A DNA stretch of 64,000 nucleotides from Stenotrophomonas sp. 169 (GTDB lineage: Bacteria; Pseudomonadota; Gammaproteobacteria; Xanthomonadales; Xanthomonadaceae). The notes under the pieces were generated by a model that did not search any database, was not told where the DNA came from, and was given only the letters and a program-made list of their open reading frames with translations. The translations under genes and the position numbers were made by a program. Where the stretch lies: contig NZ_CP061204.1 in assembly GCF_014621775.1 (NCBI RefSeq), positions 1,942,501 through 2,006,500 on the forward strand, read 5' to 3'. Positions 58,061-64,000 of this stretch are shown here, in pieces (within the stretch, counting starts at the first letter, position 1; each line of letters starts with the position of its first letter).

Positions 58061-59304
58061 CACTTTGTCTTCCATGGCAGGCTACTCAAGGCGTGGGCGA
58101 ACCTGTCGCGCAGGCCCTGCGCTTCGGGTGGGCTGGTGGTCGGGTCGAAGCGGGCCAGCAGCGGGGCGAGGGCACGCACGTAGGGATCACGCGGCGCATC
58201 GTCAAGCAACAGGTGGCCTTGGCTGGCACTGGCGCGCAGCCGCGGGCGGTCGGGCAGGGTGGCCAGCAACGGCAGCGCGAAACGCGTGGCGATCTGTGCG
58301 GCGGTCAGGCCGTTGTGTTCTCCATCGCGGTTGACGATCAGTTTCAGCCGATCGCTGCCGCGCAGGCCGGCAGGCAACTGGTGCAGCAGCTGGTCGAGCG
58401 ATACCAGGCTGGCGATCGCGCTGTCGGTGACCAGCCAGATCTCGTCGGCGTTGTCGAGCAGCGTGCCCGGTACCTGCCGCAGCGGCGTGCCGCCAAGATC
58501 GCACAGCACGCCGCAGAACAGGCTGCGCAGGCGCTGCAGCAGCAGGCCGGGGTCACTTGGCGGCAGCGCTTCGCTGCCGGCGGCGCGATCCAGCAGTACC
58601 AGGCCGCCGGGATGCCGGGCCATGGCGGTGCGGGCGAGGGTGGCATCGATGCGTGCGGCACTGCGCAGGGCTTCGTCGTAATGGAACCGGCTGTCGATGT
58701 TGAGGTAGAGCGCGAGGTCGCCGGCGGGCTGGCTCATGTCCAGCAGCAGCACATCCTGGTGGTTCCCCGCGGCACGCATCTGCTGCGCGAGCACGCTGAG
58801 ATGGGCGGCCAGGGTGCTGCTGCCCATCCCGGCGCGCACGCCCAGCAACAGGGTCAGCGGCGCCTTCCGTGCAACCTCCGGTGTGGGGGGAGCCGGCGCG
58901 ATGGCCGCGCGCGTGAGGACGGCAAGAATCTCTTCGGCATCGGCATCCAGGTCAACGAAGTCGCGCAGTCCCGCGCGCAACGCGCTGACCACCCCCTCGA
59001 TCTGCCCCAGGCTGGTCGCCCCCACGGCGACCATCGACAGGTCGGGGCGGATCTGCCGCAGCTGGCGCACCAGTTCTGCCGACGCGGCAGCCCGTGCTGC
59101 GTGGAAGTCGAGCAGCACCAGCGTCTGCGCCCCCACGCGCAGCTGCTGGACCGCGCCCGGGAAGCCGGCATCGTGGTGGCCCAGCGTCCAGTTCGGCGGC
59201 AGCTTCGCCGCCAGCCTGGGCAGCAGGTCGCGGTCACTGGCAAGCACGACGAGGTTCATCGGCGGTCCCAGGGTCGGCAGGCTGAAGGCGGTGGCGAGTG
59301 GCAT
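58060..59304 (-). CDS. cpaE: CpaE/TadZ-like pilus localisation protein
   Basis: 414 aa from ATG 59304. The N-terminal receiver-like domain (about 15-130, with VVLASDRDLL and LVLLDFHAARA) is followed by a MinD/ParA-like ATPase domain. The deviant Walker A reads GVRAGMGSSTLAAHL: the catalytic lysines of KGGxGKT are absent, though LLLDMSQPAGDLALYLN keeps the Asp loop. TadZ places the machinery in the cell, often at a pole. ATP hydrolysis is doubtful here. Confidence 0.87.
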   Translation of the reverse strand: MPLATAFSLPTLGPPMNLVVLASDRDLLPRLAAKLPPNWTLGHHDAGFPGAVQQLRVGAQTLVLLDFHAARAAASAELVRQLRQIRPDLSMVAVGATSLGQIEGVVSALRAGLRDFVDLDADAEEILAVLTRAAIAPAPPTPEVARKAPLTLLLGVRAGMGSSTLAAHLSVLAQQMRAAGNHQDVLLLDMSQPAGDLALYLNIDSRFHYDEALRSAARIDATLARTAMARHPGGLVLLDRAAGSEALPPSDPGLLLQRLRSLFCGVLCDLGGTPLRQVPGTLLDNADEIWLVTDSAIASLVSLDQLLHQLPAGLRGSDRLKLIVNRDGEHNGLTAAQIATRFALPLLATLPDRPRLRASASQGHLLLDDAPRDPYVRALAPLLARFDPTTSPPEAQGLRDRFAHALSSLPWKTK

Positions 59305-59327
59305 GGGCTGTGGGCTCCGGCCATGGA

Positions 59328-60662
59328 TCAGCGAGAGAAACCGGGCACGGCGTCGGGGCCGGCCGGCCCGATCAGCCAGGACCCCCACACCGGCAGGTTG
59401 GCGCGTGACTCGCGCTCGCCGGGGAGTGGCAGCTCGGTGTTGCGCGCCAGCGGCTTGACCAGTCGCGGCGTGACGATGATGACCAGCTCCTTGTCCTGGC
59501 GCTTGTAATCCAGGTTGCGGAAGAACGAACCGATGATGGGCAGGTCACCCAGCAGCGGCAGCTTGTTCACGGTGGAGGCCACCGTGCTGCTGACCAGCCC
59601 ACCAATGACGAAGCTTTCGCCATCACCGAGTTCAACGGTGGTGTCGGCGCGGCGGGTGCTGATCGATGGCACCTGCACGCCGTTGAGGGTCAGCGCATTG
59701 CTGTAGTCCAGGTCGCTGGCTTCGGGCGCTACCTTCAGCGCGATCCGGTCCGCCGACAACACCGTGGGCGACACCGTCAGGCCGATGCCGAACGGTTTGA
59801 AGGTGATGGTGGTGGTGCCCAACCCCTGGGGTTCCAGCAGCGGCAGCTCGCCACCGGCAAGGAAGCTTGCACTCTGTCCTGACAGGGCAACCAGCGTGGG
59901 TTCGGCCAGCACACGGGCCATGCCATTGCTCTGCAGCAGGTCCAGGTCCGCGGTCCACAGATCCTTGCTGGAGCCGAACACCAGCTTGAATGCAGATTGC
60001 AGCGGGGTACTGCCGCCATCGCCATCGCCGCCCCCCGGGACGCCACCGGGCCGTGCGATGCCGTACGAGAAGCCACCGTTCTGGTTCTGGAAGTTGATGC
60101 CGATCTGCTTCAGCACCGTGCGGTTGAACTCGACCACCTTGACCTCGACCTGCACCACTCCGCCGATGCCGACCGTGGAGATGTCGCTGACCTGACCGTC
60201 CTTGCCGACCGCGGCATCGGCCGCCTTGCGTGCCTGGGCATGCTCGAGCAGGGACGCACTGGTGCCGCTGACAAGCGCGTCGCTGCCCTGGACGGTGACC
60301 GCGGCGCCGCCTCCCTCTGCAAGCGAGAGCCCGCCCTGTACCGCGCTGCGCACATCGATCTGCAGGCGTTGCGGATCGCGCTGACCTTTCTGCCACAGCA
60401 GCAGGGTGGTGGTGCCGGGGGCCTTGCCGACCAGCAGGGCGTCGCGGTTGCCGCGCAGCATCACCACATCGGCGACCGAAGGATCCGCGATGGCCACCCG
60501 CTCCAGATCGGCAGGCAGTGCCCAGGGACGCTGTTCGCGCGTCTGCAGGACGATGTCCGCCGACACGTTGGCCAGCAGCGCGGGCGAGGACACGAGCGCG
60601 ACGAACAGGATCACCACCCGCAGCGGGCAGCGCAACAGACGAGGCGTGCAGCGAGGAATCAT
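59328..60662 (-). CDS. cpaC: Tad outer-membrane secretin RcpA/CpaC
   Basis: 444 aa from ATG 60662, giving a signal peptide (VVILFVALVSSPALLANVSA); a TTG at 60683 overlapping the cpaB stop is the alternative. The N-terminal pilus/BON-like domain (PADLERVAIADPSVADVVML, LLVGKAPGTTTLLLW) precedes the secretin core (LAEPTLVALSGQSASFLAGG, GDGESFVIGGL, LPLLGDLPIIGSFFRN, ELVIIVTPRLVKP). Confidence 0.93.
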   Translation of the reverse strand: MIPRCTPRLLRCPLRVVILFVALVSSPALLANVSADIVLQTREQRPWALPADLERVAIADPSVADVVMLRGNRDALLVGKAPGTTTLLLWQKGQRDPQRLQIDVRSAVQGGLSLAEGGGAAVTVQGSDALVSGTSASLLEHAQARKAADAAVGKDGQVSDISTVGIGGVVQVEVKVVEFNRTVLKQIGINFQNQNGGFSYGIARPGGVPGGGDGDGGSTPLQSAFKLVFGSSKDLWTADLDLLQSNGMARVLAEPTLVALSGQSASFLAGGELPLLEPQGLGTTTITFKPFGIGLTVSPTVLSADRIALKVAPEASDLDYSNALTLNGVQVPSISTRRADTTVELGDGESFVIGGLVSSTVASTVNKLPLLGDLPIIGSFFRNLDYKRQDKELVIIVTPRLVKPLARNTELPLPGERESRANLPVWGSWLIGPAGPDAVPGFSR

Positions 60663-60679
60663 GGAGGGTCTCGTCGAGT

Positions 60680-61714
60680 TCAAGGGGTGCTGCTGCCGCG
60701 GATGATTTCGATGCCGGCCGGTGCCTGTCGTGGCACTGGACGCCGGGTTGTGGCGACCGCGCTGGCGGCTGCCGCTGCGGCGGGACGCGGCCCGCTGCGC
60801 CCTGCCAGCGCGTCGAAATCCAGACCGGCGAACGCGTCGTTCTCCGGGTTCGAGACCGCGGCAGCGCGTTCGTCCTGCAGTCCGCGCGCAGCGGCCAGCA
60901 CCGTGCGCGGCACCGGGAACAGGCTGGGGTCGGCGACGGCCGTGTCGGCGGGATTGCGCAGGGCAAGGAACAACTTGCCCTGCTGTGCGCCGAGCAGCAG
61001 GCGATTGGCCTCGGCCACCGGCACCGCCAGCACCGCACTGCGCGCCGGTTGCTCAGGCGGACGGCTGCTATTGTCCGCGCTGGCGGACCCGCGGATGTCC
61101 GCCGCGCGCGGGTCGCTGTCAGCTTCCTGCAGCGGCTCGTCCGTGCCCGTAGGTTGCGTCCGTGGCACGTGCAGATCGTGTGCGCCGTAACTCAGCACGC
61201 GCAGCCGGGACAGCAGCAGGCGGGTCTGCGCCTGCTCCGGCTCGCCGTAGGCCTGGCTGCCTTTGAGGTTGAGGAACACGTCGACGAAATCGCCCGGCAG
61301 GATCCGGTTGCCCGCAGCCACCAGCTCATCGACCGGCACGGCAAGCGCGCGCTCACCCGGGCGGACCTGCAGGGAGAACCCCTGCGCGAGGAATTCCTGT
61401 TGCAGCACGGTGCCTTCGGCGATGTCCTGGGTAGGCACCAGGCCGACCACGTTCGCCGTGTCGCGGTACGCGCCGGCAGGGGAGTGCGGACGCACGCTGA
61501 TGCGGACCTGCGACAGTTCGATGGGGCTGCCGGCGATCAGCCGCCCACTGGCCTCGACAACCCGTTCCTGCGGTACCTCGGCGGCGCTGTGGATCGGCGG
61601 ACTGGCCGGCGCGCGGGCCTCCGCAGCGCGGCGGCCGACGACGAGCGCGATGAGGGCGAGCAGCACCGCAAGGGCGAGCAGGACAATGGCGGCGATGCGG
61701 GTGAACTTGAGCAT
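60680..61714 (-). CDS. cpaB: Flp pilus assembly protein CpaB/RcpC
   Basis: 344 aa. N-terminal membrane anchor (IAAIVLLALAVLLALIALVV), an SAF domain with DIAEGTVLQQEFLA and RPGERALAVPVDE, and NRILPGDFVDVFLNL. CpaB supports the secretin in the periplasm and may bind cell wall. The C-terminal quarter is Ala/Arg-rich and probably disordered. Confidence 0.9.
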   Translation of the reverse strand: MLKFTRIAAIVLLALAVLLALIALVVGRRAAEARAPASPPIHSAAEVPQERVVEASGRLIAGSPIELSQVRISVRPHSPAGAYRDTANVVGLVPTQDIAEGTVLQQEFLAQGFSLQVRPGERALAVPVDELVAAGNRILPGDFVDVFLNLKGSQAYGEPEQAQTRLLLSRLRVLSYGAHDLHVPRTQPTGTDEPLQEADSDPRAADIRGSASADNSSRPPEQPARSAVLAVPVAEANRLLLGAQQGKLFLALRNPADTAVADPSLFPVPRTVLAAARGLQDERAAAVSNPENDAFAGLDFDALAGRSGPRPAAAAAASAVATTRRPVPRQAPAGIEIIRGSSTP

Positions 61715-61734
61715 GAAGCGTCTCCTGACACCTT

Positions 61735-62226
61735 TCAGTTACTGCCCAGGTCGAGTTGGGCGACGGCGATGCTGCGGATCGGACGGTCCATGGCCCAGCC
61801 GTACAGGCGCCCGGTTCCCGGAAGGAAGGGGTGCGCACCGTAGTCGTAGCTCACCGACACCTGGATGCAGTGGGCGTCGGCCATGCCGACGCAGGGCGTG
61901 GGCTGGGAAACGAGGATGGGGGCGCTGCCGCCGTTGCTGCAGTCCGGGGTCTGCCCGGCATAGGCGAGCAGCCACTGCATGGAACGCTGTGCGGCCTGGC
62001 AGGCGCCGACGCGGCGCTGCTGTGCGGTGCCGAAACGAAGCGATGCACGCGCCCCTTCTGCCGAGGCCGTGGCCAAGGTCTGCTGCACGGCCATCATCAT
62101 CACGCCGGTGTAGGTCAGGAACAGCAACGGCAACACGCCGAGCATCAGCATGAAGGCGAATTCGAGGGTGACCACGCCGCGCTGGCGGGAAGGGCGGGCA
62201 GAGCGGGCAGGGAAGCGGACGTTCAT
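61735..62226 (-). CDS. TadE-like pseudopilin
   Basis: 163 aa from ATG 62226, overlapping the prepilin peptidase stop by ATGA. RQRGVVTLEFAFMLMLGVLP matches the TadE prepilin-like segment (G before V-V-T-L-E with Glu at +5), followed by a globular part with four Cys. Processed by the neighbouring peptidase. The frame extends far upstream without coding character. Confidence 0.85.
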   Translation of the reverse strand: MNVRFPARSARPSRQRGVVTLEFAFMLMLGVLPLLFLTYTGVMMMAVQQTLATASAEGARASLRFGTAQQRRVGACQAAQRSMQWLLAYAGQTPDCSNGGSAPILVSQPTPCVGMADAHCIQVSVSYDYGAHPFLPGTGRLYGWAMDRPIRSIAVAQLDLGSN

Positions 62227-62768
62227 CGGACGCCCCCGGCAACAGTCCAGAGCACCCAGGCCATGGCAGCCGCACCCAGGTAGGCGGCATACGGAATCCC
62301 GGCACGCCCTTGCCGGGCACTGTGCATGCGCTGTATCGCCGGACGTTCGTGCAGCTGGCTTTCCCACTGCTGTCGCGCGAGCACCATCCGGACCGGCAGC
62401 AGGCCCTGCAGCGCACGCCAGGCGGACACAGCGACGGCATGCACGCCCGCCAGCAGGCTGGCTACGATCCAGACGGGTAGCAGCGCCTGCCAGCCGAGCA
62501 GCAGCCCCACCACGGCGAAGAACTTGACGTCGCCCGCGCCCATCCAGCGGATGGCGTAGAACGGAATCAAGGCGGCAAAGCCGATCAACAGGCCGAGGAC
62601 GTGGCGCATCGGATCGCTGTCGGACGATGTCAGCGCCGAGGTCGTGATGATCACGACCCCGGTGCCCGCCGCCACCAGCAGCCAGAGATTGGGAACACGA
62701 CGTGCGTAGAGATCGCTGATCACGATCCGCAGGCACAGCACCATGGCCAACAAGCTCAAGGCGGTCAT
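62223..62768 (-). CDS. cpaA: Prepilin peptidase CpaA/TadV
   Basis: 181 aa, type IV prepilin peptidase (A24) family with about six membrane helices. The two catalytic aspartates are Asp19 (VISDL) and Asp80 (GAGDVKFF). It lacks the N-methylating domain of PilD, as Tad peptidases do. It cleaves Flp and the TadE/TadG-like proteins. Confidence 0.93.
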   Translation of the reverse strand: MTALSLLAMVLCLRIVISDLYARRVPNLWLLVAAGTGVVIITTSALTSSDSDPMRHVLGLLIGFAALIPFYAIRWMGAGDVKFFAVVGLLLGWQALLPVWIVASLLAGVHAVAVSAWRALQGLLPVRMVLARQQWESQLHERPAIQRMHSARQGRAGIPYAAYLGAAAMAWVLWTVAGGVR

Positions 62769-62847
62769 CGTTGGGCTCCTCCGGTGAGCGCACGTCCTGG
62801 AGACGCGGACTTCAATTGCCAGGCGCGTCCGTGCGCCACCTGCCGGC

Positions 62848-63051
62848 TCAGTTCTGGGCGCTGCCGCCGCCAGCAGGAACGGTGACGTTGGCTGCCGTTG
62901 CGAGTTTGTCGAACAGTGCTTCGAAGAAAGGCTGGATCTTCTCTCCGGCGACGGTGACGAGTACGCCGGCGATGAGCGCGGCCAGCAGGCCGTATTCCAG
63001 CGCGGTAACGCCGTCTTCTTCTTTCAGGAACTTGCGGATGGATGCATTCAT
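62848..63051 (-). CDS. flp: Flp-type pilin
   Basis: 67 aa. A short basic leader (MNASIRKFLKEEDG) is cut after Gly14; the mature protein starts VTALEYGLLAALIAG with the invariant Glu at +5 and Tyr next to it, then one hydrophobic helix and a soluble tail. It is the major Tad pilus subunit and first gene of the operon; the 79-base gap to cpaA may allow differential expression. Confidence 0.95.
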   Translation of the reverse strand: MNASIRKFLKEEDGVTALEYGLLAALIAGVLVTVAGEKIQPFFEALFDKLATAANVTVPAGGGSAQN

Positions 63052-63641
63052 GACGGTTGACTCCCTTTACCTGTCAGTTATTCCAAGGATATTGCCCGGA
63101 TGGTCGATGCGGCTCCGCCACGACCATTTAGTTTCCCGCACGATTCCCTGTGCAGGCAGCGGTTCCCGCGCGGGAACCTGCATATTGTGGCGACCGGCAC
63201 AGGGCACGGACTTAATAGGCGGCCGGCACGACGTCCAACGCCGACCCCGCCTTGCAAAGGCCGTGTGCTGGCCTGTATTCCGCCAGTCAACGGTTCCCCG
63301 AACTGCCACCGCGTGCTTACTGTGCCTCAATTTCACCTGATGACAACATCAATCGCTATGCAAATTCGGCACAAACGTGATGAATGCGATTGAGGCGTGG
63401 CGGAGTGCGGACTACATCACATTTGGATCGAGTTAAAGCAGAGGCGCTCCGCGGGTGCGTCGGGAAATTGACGCGCTCACTTAATAATCGGCGTGTCCAC
63501 GGCGCGTCCAGGATTTCAAGTTTACGCGCACAGATAATCAGGCATACTCCGTTCATCAACACGAACGAACCAGGGTGCGCGCGCGCACGCCGGATGGTTG
63601 GTGAAAGTCGAAGTGTGGTGCCGAAGGGGGATGTCACTGTC
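63052..63641. other. Long intergenic region with an 18-bp palindrome
   Basis: 590 bases between the divergent flp and the partial regulator gene, with no convincing gene and lower GC than the surroundings. GGTTCCCGCGCGGGAACC (63161-63178) is a perfect 18-bp palindrome about 110 bases before flp and a likely operator. TTAATAATC at 63481 and AGATAATCAGGC near 63533 are possible promoter elements for the rightward gene. No sigma-54 promoter with correct spacing was found. Confidence 0.55.
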
Positions 63642-64000
63642 ATGGCAGATGGTGTTGGAAGCGTTGGCGAAGACGGATTGCGGCCGATGGACCTGGCGAC
63701 GCTCGGCAATGTGCTGCGCGTGTGCGATGTGGAGCTGGTGCTGCTTGATGGCAACGGCCCGCGCGCGGGCATCGACGCACGCGTGCACGACGAGGCGCTG
63801 TTCTGCCATGTGGCGACCGGGTTCCAGGTGCGTGGTCGCTTCATGCTGCCGCCCGACTGGGCGATGGTGGGGTATGTCCATGCCGCTGATCCCGATCGCA
63901 GCTGGTGCCACGGTGTACCGCTGGCGGCCGGCACGGTGCTGACCGTGCTGCCCGAGGGCATCAGCGAATTCGCATTGGGCGCCGGAACACGCATCACGCT
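63642..64000 (+). CDS. Partial gene, AraC-type regulator N-terminus candidate
   Basis: About 119 codons from ATG 63642, open to the right edge. DLATLGNVLRVCDVELVLLD is followed by beta-rich sequence (FCHVATGFQVRGRF, LPPDWAMVGYVHAAD, GVPLAAGTVLTVLPEGISEF). The run of a substrate-sensing barrel with WAMVGYV and LTVLPEG recalls the N-terminal domain of AraC-type regulators, whose DNA-binding helices would come later. Divergent from the Tad operon, so it may control it. A tentative call. Confidence 0.5.
   Translation, partial: MADGVGSVGEDGLRPMDLATLGNVLRVCDVELVLLDGNGPRAGIDARVHDEALFCHVATGFQVRGRFMLPPDWAMVGYVHAADPDRSWCHGVPLAAGTVLTVLPEGISEFALGAGTRIT

Noticed and set aside
63240-63275. Possible sigma-54 promoter for flp
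   Set aside because: The GG and GC elements are two bases too far apart and the -24 element is poor.

Overview
The window is high-GC gammaproteobacterial chromosome. The gene content and, above all, a family of GTAG-headed REP palindromes between genes (the SMAG type known from Stenotrophomonas maltophilia) point to Stenotrophomonas or a close relative in the Lysobacterales/Xanthomonadaceae. Most of it is ordinary, densely packed chromosome with short operons on both strands. This is inferred from the sequence alone; no database was searched.

Left part (1-16 kb): a truncated lipase-like protein translationally coupled to a lipoprotein (a probable contact-killing effector and its immunity protein), a solitary adenine methyltransferase, mntR-tadA, orn, an EcsC-family gene, an IS110-family insertion sequence sitting inside a REP palindrome, divergent ppsA/ppsR, a DUF1249-Nudix pair, a 166-bp tandem duplication next to DnaA-box-like sites, pssA, and a class III polyhydroxyalkanoate synthase operon phaE-phaC followed by pspC.

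Middle part (16-42 kb): tex, a four-PAS diguanylate cyclase, tRNA-Leu, an SRAP/YedK protein, three tandem tRNA-Ala/tRNA-Glu pairs in two transcription units, a CueR-type regulator with a copper P-type ATPase, a GlxA-type AraC regulator, a TlpA-like/DsbG redox pair, a GH3 glucosidase carrying a degenerate exonuclease-phosphatase-like domain, an old yellow enzyme divergent from an SDR, mgtC, lldD, two amidohydrolases around a LysR regulator, and a voltage-gated-type potassium channel.

Right part (42-64 kb): an Rcs/Bvg-like signalling cluster (two paralogous sensor kinases, only the second with receiver and HPt domains, plus two divergent RcsB-like regulators that share a perfect inverted-repeat promoter region). 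Then comes a complete-looking Tad/Flp pilus operon on the minus strand, from flp (63.0 kb) down to tadG (51.4 kb). A regulator-like gene is cut by the right edge.

The most notable finding is that the 5' non-coding end of the IS110 element can be read as a bridge RNA. A 10-bp stem encloses a loop whose two sides match the left and right halves of the REP target. A second loop matches the element's own two ends around the same CT core. The element thus appears to be programmed to insert in the GTAG head of the host's own REP repeats.
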